DNA from: Avena insularis
Taxonomy: Eukaryota; Streptophyta; Magnoliopsida; Poales; Poaceae
Direction of reading: 5' to 3'
Length of the DNA: 64,000 nucleotides
Assembly (NCBI GenBank): GCA_023614405.1
Contig: CM042694.1
Span: 92,239,285-92,303,284, forward strand
Shown here: positions 54,081-64,000 of the stretch, in pieces
Numbering within the stretch: the first letter of the stretch is position 1
Layout: each line of letters starts with the position of its first letter
Notes under the pieces: model-generated
The model's database searches: none
The model's input: the letters and a program-made list of their open reading frames with translations, nothing else
Told to the model about the DNA's origin: nothing
Program-made: the position numbers and the translations under genes

Positions 54081-56828
54081 AGGTGTTAAAGCAAAGTACT
54101 TATTGGGAGATAACCCAAAAGTTTTAGATGAGTCTTGGAAGTTATTACCTCTGTAATAACCGCTCCTTATCCTTTTTATTTGCTTTTTGTGCCAAGAGTA
54201 ACCTCTAATGAGAGAGAAGTAATGATTGCGCAAGTTGCAGTCCTGAAACAGATTTATGTGCTTCACTATAAAAATTCGTGTACAATCTCTGTACGTCCTT
54301 TTGAGGCATGACTTTTTGTACTTCTACCCCGGGTTGTTATCTAACTTTCGTTAGTTCAACACTTTTTGATTTGAGCAACATAACGTCTTTAAAAAAAATT
54401 GTCTTTATCTGCTGGTCTGTTTTGACAGATTTCTGTCATTTTCTGCATTTGCTTCTTGTTGGTTCCTTTTTGAGTTCTTTTGGGAATTAAGATTTTTGAG
54501 GGAAGTACTACAGTAGATAGTGTTCTAATGGAAGTTTATTTGGTGTTAGAACTGAACCTTAAGACCTTTTATCTTGAGTGCACTAATGTTGCTAATAAAG
54601 ATTGTGTGAAGTTTCGTATGAAGGAAAAATTTCAGGTGTATGAAAGGAATGAGTAATAAGATGAAGAATAGACTAAAGCTCAAGCTTGGGGATGCCACGC
54701 GTGTCACCCCAAGAAATATCCAAGAAGTACAAGCGTCAAAGCTTCGGGATGCCTAAGGCATCCCCTTCTTCATCAATAAAAATCCTAGGTTTCTTCCAAA
54801 CGCTTCAATTTTTATTGTTTCATGCACAGTTGTGTTTTTCTTGGAGCGTCTTCTTTTTCTTTTTTGTTTTCGTTTTTCGTTTGCTTTTGTTTGCTTAGTT
54901 TTCTGAATAAATTGGTTGGACCCCCTCTTTCATACATTGGTTTGCAAATAGTTTAGTTTGGTTTGGAAAAGAGTAGAAAAGTTCATGCTTATATGGTAAA
55001 AGGAGCTTGTTTTTGACTGTGGCCTATGCTTTGCCATGCCATGCTTGATATTGTTTTGGATTTATGCTTAGTATTCTTTGCTGTAGCATGACTTGTTATA
55101 AACAATTGAAATTGCTTAGTGTGCCTTGGATGAATTATGCGTTGTTTTAGCATATTAAAGCATGGTATAGAGGTATTCTCCTTTGATGCTTTATTTGAGT
55201 TGACTTGGCACATGCTCACACCATGTTATGACTATCTCAAGTCACCATAAGCCTTTATGATCCTTTAGTTTTCAACTTATAGTATCACTTTATGCTTTGA
55301 TCAATGATGTTTTGTCGCTCTGCATGATTATGGCCATTATTGCTCTCTTAGTTTGTCGCTCCTAGTCTTTTGCTAGCCTCCAAAACAAAGTATGAGTTCC
55401 ACTCATGCATCTAACTCCCTAAAACAAATTATTCCAAAGAGTCCACTATACCTACCTATTAGCATTTGCTATTCCAAGTATATTCATGTTTTTGTTTACC
55501 TTCCAAATTAAACTTGTTATGAGAAAACTAGTGATTAAAGCTCTCACGAACTTGATGGCACACTTTACTTTTCTTGCCCTTAATAAATTTGAACCTTTGT
55601 GTCGTCTATGTTGTATATGCTTGCACTTATTTGTTGGGAATTAGCAGAACCATGCTTTCATGGGGAACGCTTTCAACATTGCATTTGGTACTTGTACCTA
55701 GTTGATATCATGCTCTTTTGTATCTGGATGTCGCTTGTGAAATGAAAGGAGCTTGTAAGTCCATGGAGTTATGTATATGTGTTAGAGAAAGCCTGGGTCA
55801 TTGGTCTAATCCATGCTGACATGGTGGAAACCTGCAGCGTAACCATAATGAGCTATCTATGAAGCATTCTTCTTATAAAAAAGAGTCCTATATTGAGAAA
55901 AAAGAGAAAAAAAGAGATACTATGAAAAGAGGAAAGAGAGAAAAAAAACACTATATTCCTATGGTAAATAAGAAGATTGCTGAGATGCTCGTTGTCTGCT
56001 TGCCTTGTCATTTTGATATGGGGATTCTTCCGTATCATCGGGCAAGGGGTACCCCGTTGGCGGTTCTCTATGATACACATGTACTTATGATGACAAGAAC
56101 TTACCGGTGACTAAACTTGAGTAGCATGAGTAGCGGCCCTCGTATTCAAGGGACATGAGATTTCTAACTTATACTTCGTAAAGCATGTACACCATAGTTT
56201 GTTCACTTTAACCTTAATCACTTCAAGATGCTTATGATAGGGGCAATGAGAGCTGAAAGCTATAAGTACCATAATTTTTGGAAGTTCTTTATGAGACTTG
56301 AATCCCTACTTCCTTTTACAAAGGCCTTTCTTCCACCATAATATTGAGTCTCCACCTTCTATCTTTATGCACCTACTTTGAGAGCATAGTGGCTATTCTT
56401 AGTTCTATGTGCATTGTCCCAAGACTAGTTGATTGATGCATAACTTTATATTACTTGTTTTAAACTATTTGTATCTAGTCACTCTTATGAACTTTGAAGG
56501 TGTCCTATGCATTTATATTTGCTACTCTATGAGGGATAAGCTGAATGCTATTATGCTTTGTTTTCTTTATGTGAAACAAACAAACGTCTTGCAAAGCATT
56601 GTTATTCATGAATCTGCTGTTTGTGCCTTTTCATGTTGCAACATAGTTGCTTTGTCTTATTGCTAGAACTTTGTCTTTCATGTTATGATTGAAGTACTAT
56701 GATCCCAGCTATCAATATTTTACAAATACTTTGATCAAGTTTATGATGGTGCATGTCACCTCAAAAATTATTCTTTCTTTTTATCACTTACCTACTCGAG
56801 GACGAGCAGAAGTTAAGCTTGGGGATGT
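54081..56828 (+). other. Non-coding internal domain of element A
   Basis: No frame above about 112 aa has recognisable content. 54,130-54,420 matches element D (about 4,100-4,400) and 55,380-56,148 matches element C (1-785), both on the other strand, showing shared family structure. It ends with the polypurine tract near 56,815. Confidence 0.6.
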
Positions 56829-58233
56829 TGATACGTTGCTAACGTATCCAAAAAATTTGATGTTCCATGCTTGTTTTATATATACTTTTTTGTGTTTTAT
56901 TTCAACTTTGGAGTATTTCTATACACTTTCTGGAACTAACCTATTAACAAGATGCCACAGTGCCAGTTGCCTGTTTTCTGCTGTTTTTGGTTCTAGAAAG
57001 TCGGAAAATGAATATTCTCGGAATTGAACGGGGCAAAAGCCAAAGTCGATATTTTACCGGAAGACTCACGGAGCCAGAAGACGAGACGGAGAGGGGCCAC
57101 AGGGCGGCCACACCATGTGGTGGCGCGGGCTAGCCCTGGCCGCGCCACCAGGTGGTGTGGGCCCCCTGGCCGCCCACCGACCTTGCCTCTTCGCCTATAA
57201 GATGCCTCTCGATGCAAAAATCCTAAATAGTCAATCAGTAATCGACGAAAAGTTCCATAGCGCCGTTTCCACTGAAGGAGAGATTCGGGGGACAGAAAGT
57301 CTCTGTTCCGGCACCCTGCCAGGATGGGGAAGTGCCCCCGAAGCCATCTCCATCGATCTCCATCACCATTGCTGATTCCCATGATGGGGAGGGAGTAGTT
57401 CTCTCTCGGGGCTAAGGGTTCTACCGGTAGCTATGTGTTCATCTCTCTCTCTCTATGCATGATCATATTGTGATCATGAGCTTTGTAATCAAGTAGATCT
57501 ACCTTGCTACTCAAGTGCTTTAATAGATCTCTGCTCCCCCCATGTGTGTGAAAGTGACAGCGTGCACACCATGGTGGCACTTATGATAGAGATTACAAAT
57601 ACTTGTTATGAGTTATATTTGGAGTTGGATGTCTTTATGAAATTGTGGTGTTTGTTTGAACCATCTAGTACTCAAGGTGACAGTGTGGGGTTATCTAGAT
57701 GGGAAAGATGAACTTTGAGGTGTGCTGTTATAGCCCTACCAACGATTAGAGTGTCCAACCGGAGAGTAGTTCAGCGTAGTATCATAAAGAATAATATATT
57801 TATATGAGAGTGTTCACTAGTGAAAGTATGATCCCTAGGCCTTGTTTCTAAGCATTGAAACACCGTTTGCAACTAGATCTGTTACATGTTTGCTTGCTTC
57901 CATTTTTATTTCAGTTTGTTTTTAGTCTCTTCCACACCATCAAGATATTTTCTAGCACCGTTGTCTTATATCCATACCACTTGTATTTTACTATCTCTTC
58001 GCTGAACTAGTGCACCTATACACCTGACAAGTGTATTGGGTGTGTTGGAGACACAAGAGACTTCTTGTATCTTGATTGCAGGATTGCTTGAGAGGGAATA
58101 CCTTTGACCACTTCTTTCCTGAATTCGATAAACCTTGGGTGATCCACTTAAGGGAAAACTTGCTGCTGTTCTACAAACCTCTGCACTTGGAGGCCCAACA
58201 ACTGTCTACAAGAATAGAAGTGCGTAGACATCA
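56829..58233 (+). repeat. 3' LTR of element A
   Basis: 1,405 bp, same length and ends as the 5' LTR, followed by CCTCC. Confidence 0.9.
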
Positions 58234-58238
58234 CCTCC

Positions 58239-58669
58239 GGAGGTGGGGTAAGATGTTATGGATGCCAATGGAGGATTCTAACCTCCTGTAGGGGTGGACT
58301 TTGAGATCTTGCCCAAGGGCGCACAGGCGGGACCTCTGGACGATGATCATCTTGGTCTTTTGGTGCCTGTGGAGACACCGAAACGATGTGGTGTTCAACG
58401 TGGTGAGCCCAGCGGTGGAGGCCATCAAGTCGAAGATCCGGGGTGACTACGAGCAGTGGAAGTTAGCTAAGTTGTTTCGCTCTGATGTTTTTGGCTTCCC
58501 GAAGCCGTTGACCCTGTTGTTGATAGACGGAGAGTAGGCTTAGGTAGGTGCGGAGCTGTCACCCCATGTTGACAGTATGAACTAGCCGCTCTGCGGTGTT
58601 GTAACTGTCGTCGGCAGCCCCTCTATGTGTTTGGTAAACCTCCCAGGGTGTATCCTAGAAAAAAGAAAT
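58239..58669 (+). pseudogene. LINE ORF2 end and 3' tail, right part
   Basis: It continues the LINE after element A: RRWGKMLWMPMED, then IILVFWCLWRHRNDVVF and KLAKLFRSDVFGFP, ending at a stop near 58,537. At least one stop occurs (near 58,290). The untranslated tail ends GGGTGTATCCTAGAAAAAAG. GCCACTTT follows, matching the sequence before the LINE's left edge. Confidence 0.75.
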
Positions 58670-58770
58670 GCCACTTTTTCGTGTCGCACCGCAAGCTGGT
58701 GGTTATTTTGCGGGACGGGGCTAGATGTGATATCTGCTAGAGATTCTCTAAGAGCGTCCGTGAGTTCTAA

Positions 58771-59132
58771 GGGCATCTCCAGTAGCAAAGACCCATTTCG
58801 AACTGCAAATTTGTCCCAAATGATTCTTTTGTGTTGGCCTATGGACAGAAAATAGTAGATGTCCGATGCGTCAGGCCAGTGTGCTAAGCAACCCTACCTA
58901 AACGATTTGCGATGGCTAGTTTGGCCAGACGTCCTTTTTTGTGAACACATCTTTATTAATTTCAAACATATTTTACATATAAGAAAAACGATAAACTAAA
59001 CTTGCGGCACCCGCGGCTGCGACGGAGTCGCCTGCTCGTCCTCGTCCTAGGAGAGGTTGATGTAGGGTGGCGGTGTATAGGGAAGATGTTGTGGCCACTA
59101 CTGCCCAGGCCACGCAACCTGTGGCAGTGGGG
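58771..59132. mobile_element. PIF/Harbinger element end, interrupted
   Basis: TAA (58,768-58,770) followed by GGGCATCTCCAGTAGC is a Harbinger-type end, the same opening as at 10,341. The interior is cut at 59,133 by the Copia LTR and the other end is not in the window. 59,000-59,130 contains a GC-rich remnant without a clear frame. Confidence 0.55.
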
Positions 59133-60815
59133 TGATCTCTTGCCCAAGAGGCAATAATAAAGTGGTTATTATTATATCTTTATGTTTATGATAAATGTTT
59201 ACATCCCATGCTATAATTGTATTAACCGGAAACATTAATACTTGTGTGTTTTGTAAACATAAAAGAGTCCCTAGTAAGCCTCTTGTTAAACTAGCTTGTT
59301 GATTAATGGATGATCATGGTTTTCTGATCATGGACATTGGATGTCGTTAATAACAAGATCATATCATTAGGAGAATGATGTGATGGACACACACCCATAG
59401 TAATCATAGCATAAGATCAAGTCATTAAGTTCGTTTTGCTACAAGCTTTTCAAATGCATAGTAACCTAATCCTTCGACCATGAGGTTATGTTAATCACCA
59501 TCACCGGATGGGTACTTTGATGACATCAAACGCCGCTTCAGAATCGGGTGGTTATAAAGGTGACATTGGGTATTCTGAAAGTATGTGTTGAAGCGCATGG
59601 ACCAAGATTGGGATTTGTCCATCCATATGACGGATAGATATGCTCTGGGCCCTCTCGGTGGAATGTCATCTAGTTAGCTTGCAAGCATGTGACTAGGTCA
59701 CAAGGGATGACATTACATGGAACGAGTAAAGAGTACTTATCAGTAACGAGGTAGAACTAGGTATGGAGATACCGACGATCAAACCTCGGATAAGTAGAGT
59801 ATCACGTGACAAAGGGAATTGGTTTCGTATGTTAAATGGTTCTATTGATCACAAAGTCATCGTTGAGTATGTGGGAGCTGTTATGGATCTCCAGATCCCG
59901 CTAATGGTTATTGATCGGAGATGTGTCTCCATCATGTCTACATGTTCACGAACCATAGGGTGACACACTTAAGGTTCGAAGTTGTTTCAAGTAGATATGG
60001 AATGTGCGTTGGAGACCGAATGTTGTTCGGAGTCTCGGATTGGATCCGGGACATCACGAGGAGATCCGGAATTGTCCGGAGAATGAGATTCATATATTGG
60101 GGATCATTTTCTAAGTTAGGAAATGTTCCGGAGTGTTTGTATGGAGATTCTATAAGGTTTCCGAATGTTCTGGAAGGTTCTAGAAAGATTTCTTGGAGTT
60201 TGCTTGAAAACCAAGAAAGGGTCAAGGAAACCTTGTGGGGCTAGACACGGATTCGTGGGGGAGGAGGACTCCTGCCCCCCTTCCCAACCCGCCGGCCAAG
60301 GAGGGAGGGGAGTCCTACTAGGACTCCCCCTCCCATGGCGCCTCCCTCCTTTAAATAGAGGGGAGGGGGCGCCACCCCCTAGACCTCTCCCATAACAAAC
60401 CCTGGCCGCCGCCTCTCTCCTCCACCTTCGCTCCGCTCCGGCTTAGGTGAAGCCCTGTAGAAATCTCTACTCCACACACCATCGTGCTGCTGGGATTCCG
60501 TGGAGAAGATCTACTACCTTCGCTGCTCGCTGGAACGGGGAGAGGAAGGTCTGCTTTGACTCCGCACGTGTGACCGACTGCGGCGCTGGGAGCAGCCAGG
60601 AAGGATCGTGCACACGATCTTGAGATCGGCAAGTGATCGACTACATCAACCCCGAGATCCATGCTCGTAACGCTTTCGGTTCTACGAGGGTTAGTACAGA
60701 TCTATCTTGTTGCACACGTCTAATAGATTAGATCTTGGCTTTTATCTAGATTAGATCTGGGTTTTGTTCTTTCTTGCGGTAGAAATTTTTTGTTTTCCAT
60801 GCTACGAACCCATCA
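59133..60815 (+). repeat. 5' LTR of a BARE/Angela-like Copia element
   Basis: It begins near TGATCTCTTGCCC with AGAGGCAATAATAA and TGGTTATTATTATA, and contains GGACATTGGATGTCGTTAA, GGAGAATGATGTGATGGACA and ACCGACGATCAAACCTCGG. All of these are hallmarks of Triticeae BARE/WIS/Angela-class LTRs. It ends CCATCA at 60,815. A TATA-like CCTTTAAATAGAGG lies at 60,349-60,362. Confidence 0.8.
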
Positions 60816-60816
60816 G

Positions 60817-60829
60817 TGGTATCAGAGCC
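60817..60829 (+). other. Primer-binding site, initiator-Met tRNA type
   Basis: TGGTATCAGAGCC immediately follows the LTR, the standard site for plant Copia elements. Confidence 0.9.
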
Positions 60830-63800
60830 GTGTCTATGCGAAGATCTGTTGCACGAGTAGAACACAATGGTTTTGTGGGCGTTGGTGCTCATGCCGTCTT
60901 TTGCTTTGTGTACTTTGCATCTTGAGGTATGGTGGGATGAAGCGGCTCGGGCTAACCTTACATGTCATCGCACATGAGACTTGCTCCACAGTTGACGTGC
61001 AACTCGTATTGCACAAGTGGCTTTGCGGGTGTCTGTCTCTCGCATCATAGTATAGATCTAATCTACACTTTGCACTTGATAGCACTTGTATCAACGTTGT
61101 GGTTCAGTTTCGTAGGTAAGATCCGTTCTTATTCGAAAGCCCCAAACCACGTAAAACATGCAAAGAAAATTAGAGGCGTCTAACTTGTTTTTGCAGGGAT
61201 TTTGTAATGTGATATGGCCATCATGTGATTGTGATTATATTTGATGTATGCAATGATCCTTGTTGTAATATGGCAACCGGCAGGAGCCTAATGGTTGTCT
61301 TTAATTCTGTTAAGACCTGCGTGTCTATTCATCTTGTAATAGCTTTATTCCAAGTAGTTGTAATATTTGCTAGTGATGATGGACAACCATGAAGCGGCGC
61401 CTTGACCTTAATCTTGATGATGATGGAGATCATGTCCGTGCTTTGGAGATGGAGATCAAAGGCATAAGAAGAAAGGGCCATATCATATCACACTAATTAT
61501 GAATTGCCTGTGATGTTAATCCTTTATGCATCTTGTATTGGTTAGATCGCGACGGTAGCATTATAAGATGATCCCTCTCACTAAATATCAAGTAATAAAG
61601 TGTTCATCCTTAGTAGGCACCGTTGCTAAGACTCGTTGTTTCGAAGCATCTCGTGATGATCGGGTGTGATAGATTCTACGTGTGCATACGACGGGTGCAA
61701 GCCAGATTTGCACATGCGGATACTAAGGTTAATCTTGACGAGCCTAACATGTATAGACATGGTCTCGGAACACGGAATACCGAAAGGTAAAGCATGAGTC
61801 ATATGGATGATATGATGAACATGTTGATTGTTCGCCTTTAAAGCTACATCATCTCACGTGATGATCGGACTTGGTGTAGTGGATTTGGTTCGTGTAATCA
61901 CTAAAACAACTCGAGGGATGTTGTTTTGAGTGGGAGTTCTTTTGTAATTTGGATTAGTCAAACTCAATTTATCATAAACACAATTAAAGTGAATTTGCAT
62001 AGTTTGTTGTAGTCATTGGCATCCGTTCACCACCTTACGCTTAGTTATAGTTGAGATAGTGGAACTATAGAAATTCTGGATATTTGCTTTACAAACTGGT
62101 ATCGTATTGTTTTGAGTGTCAATCTAAAGTTTAAAAGTACTGTTGCAAACCTTCAGCAAACTCCGTTTACTCTGTGAAGTTTAATAAACAGTATTAAATC
62201 AAGAGTAACAATTCCAGTGTTAGTATCTAATGTATCATGTTTGCCTCCATGATTCTTGATACTCAAAAGATTGTTTTTAATATCAAGTTTATCTAAGAGC
62301 TGAAAGCAATGTTTCAGAAACCATCATATGTGAAAGGTATTGCGATATCTAAAACAATGTGTTGGTTACAACATGATAGAGTATATGTCCTCATATTTGA
62401 TGAGAATTTGTGAAGGTTGGAGACGCTAGTCGTCCTAATCCTCCAAAAGGTTTTGGAAAAGAAACATTATACTCGTAATTCACCTTTATAAGCTATAGCA
62501 GCTTGATCATGAAAATTGTCATGATAAGGATGAATAGAAGATGTAAGTAAAATGTTTACTACACTAAAAGATTACTAAAGAATGGAATTTTGAAAGAATG
62601 CCAAACATTTGATGATGGTGATCCACTTCAAAGTGCAAGTTCAAATGTATTAGTATTTGACTATACACACTTTGTACTATGTGTCATGTGAATGACACCA
62701 CTATTGATGTTGATAGATTCTTTTAAAAGAAAAGGAATTGTTGAAAGAGAATCTATAAAATATTTGGCAGAAAAGAAAAGATTGGAGATATCCAACTTAG
62801 GTATATAGAAGATACATGTTATGGCTGTATTCCTTGGTTGTTAAACAATGTGGTTCTGCGGTATTGGATACCGAATTGGTTGGTATGAAGTGTCATACAG
62901 GACAACCCAATTCATGAACTACGGCCTAAGTAACTAGCAAGAGAATATGTGATGATGTTCATCGAAAACAAACAAAGGGTTGTTGTGTTGCTCATTAACA
63001 TCAAAGCTTGCCTTCAAGATTTGTTTCAATAATTGTTATTTTGATCAGGTATTATGACGACAAAAGGTTGTTCAAATAATTACCATATTCCATAATAGAT
63101 GGATGATATACAAGTCTGGTTGGAGAAATAACGACCATAAAACTAATGCTAAAATGTTGCAAGACAAATGATTGAAAGATCACTTGCGAAGTGACATCGC
63201 CGTTTAAATTATATTGAAAGGGATGCATGAAGAAACTCCATGTTGATGGATTTTTGGAGTCTTTGATTTTGATCAAATGACGCTTGTGATACTTTCCTAG
63301 AGATAATTAAAACTCCATTCGTAGGCCAAAAGAGGAACGGACGACTAACTGATTGGAATTTGTACATATTGATGTATATAGTCCATTATGTGTAGTCGTG
63401 GGCGATGGATTTCAACTTCATATGCTTTCTCCGAAGATTTGAGTGAGTATATGTATATACTTACTCAATAAGGAAGAAGTATGAAACATTTGAAGATGTT
63501 CAAAGACTTTCAAGATGAAGTGGAAAATCATTGTAACAAGAAAATAAAAAGTTTATGATTGGATCATAAAGAAAGATGTTTGAGTTACAAGTTTAGCAAA
63601 ACACCTAAGATTTGAGGAATCGTTCCATGGATTTGCATTTCCCAAAACACCATAGGAGTATGGAGTGTTCGAGATATGTAATGAAACCTTGTTTGACATG
63701 GTAAGATCAAAGGTGTCATTTATAAAATTGCCATTATATTTTAAAGATTAAAGCTTTAGTGACTACCGCTTTTACACTGAAAAGAGCTCCACTGTGATCC

Positions 63801-64000
63801 GTTGAAATGACACCATATAAGTCATGGTTTGGGATAAAACCCAGGTTGTCCTTTCTTAAATTTTTGGTATGCTAGGCATAAGTAAAATGTTTACAACCAA
63901 AGTCGGATGAGCATGTCTCTGTAGGTTATTTCGAATAACCATTGGGTATTCCTCCATAACACCGAAGACAAAATTGTTTGTCGCTTAGAGTGTCGAGTTT
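60830..64000 (+). mobile_element. Decayed Copia internal region, runs off the window
   Basis: No frame above 90 aa is present. 61,388-61,440 has a leader-like segment (ATGAAGCGGCGCCTTGACC). From about 62,300 onward, short blocks in shifting frames follow the order of a Copia polyprotein. No second LTR is inside the window. Confidence 0.65.
63220..63860 (+). pseudogene. Copia gag-pre-integrase and integrase relic
   Basis: In broken frames one reads MKKLHVDGFLESL (about 63,226), then blocks like EYMYIYLL (about 63,442), NHCNKKIK-like (63,530) and ETLFDMVRS (about 63,684). These follow the order of the pre-integrase domain and integrase core of BARE-class Copia elements. Many stops and indels break the frame, so no protein can be made. 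Confidence 0.6.

Larger units (their letters stand above)
51741..58233 (+). mobile_element. Complete non-autonomous Gypsy-type LTR element A
   Basis: Two LTRs of 1,405 bp each (51,741-53,145 and 56,829-58,233) begin TGATACGTTGC and end ATCA. The 5-bp target duplication CCTCC lies at 51,736-51,740 and 58,234-58,238. The purine-rich AAGCTTGGGGATGT precedes the 3' LTR. Internal DNA is 3,683 bp with one gag-related ORF and no protease, reverse transcriptase or integrase. The primer-binding region after the 5' LTR (GTCTGCGGGAGG) only weakly resembles the Asp-tRNA type expected of relatives. Equal LTR lengths and few differences suggest a fairly recent insertion. Confidence 0.9.

Noticed and set aside
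60817..60829. tRNA-like match
   Set aside because: This is a 13-base primer-binding site complementary to the tRNA end, not a tRNA gene.

Overview
The window is nuclear DNA of a large-genome grass, most likely a Triticeae cereal (wheat, goat-grass or barley group). The evidence is the kind of repeat present: nested Gypsy-type LTR retrotransposons whose LTRs open TGATAC, a BARE/Angela-like Copia LTR with an initiator-Met primer-binding site, many Stowaway MITEs with TA target duplications and CTCCCTCC ends, PIF/Harbinger elements with TAA target sites, one hAT element, a Helitron candidate, and very GC-rich grass-type coding regions. No bacterial features, CRISPR arrays, tRNA or rRNA genes were seen.

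Three intact protein-coding genes stand out. Two are near-identical small Ser/Thr kinases (287 aa each, 14 differences by eye). They resemble phosphoenolpyruvate carboxylase kinase (PPCK), lie tail to tail at 26,908-27,771 (+) and 36,901-37,764 (-), and are about 9.1 kb apart. Their core promoters, part of their 3' flanks and a block about 1-1.4 kb upstream are also related, so the duplicated unit is larger than the coding region. The third is a two-exon plant small-molecule O-methyltransferase (49,044-50,214, -) whose intron appears to be GC-AG.

Layout: 1-7,610 holds two nested minus-strand non-autonomous Gypsy elements (C inside D), both running off the left edge. 7,611-8,771 is an LTR-like fragment with CGGTACTACCG motifs. 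8,772-11,732 holds two abutting PIF/Harbinger elements with decayed ORFs. 11.7-16.8 kb is AT-rich repeat DNA with a Mutator-like MITE and another Harbinger element. 17-40 kb is the relatively gene-like part: both kinases, about a dozen MITEs (several nested one inside another), a 3.56-kb element with mariner-type ends, and a 3.9-kb Helitron candidate between the kinases. 40,898-44,540 is a complete but frameshifted hAT element. 45.4-47.6 kb has a small unknown ORF and a solo LTR. 49-50.2 kb is the methyltransferase. 51.2-58.7 kb is a 5'-truncated LINE split by a complete non-autonomous LTR element with equal-length LTRs. 58.8-64 kb is a Harbinger end interrupted by a Copia LTR and a decayed Copia internal region that runs off the right edge.

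Functionally, the kinase pair would control carbon flux at PEP carboxylase in the cytosol; the methyltransferase would modify a phenolic or related secondary metabolite. Nothing in the sequence links the two. The rest is mostly transposons and their remains, and it records a readable order of insertions.
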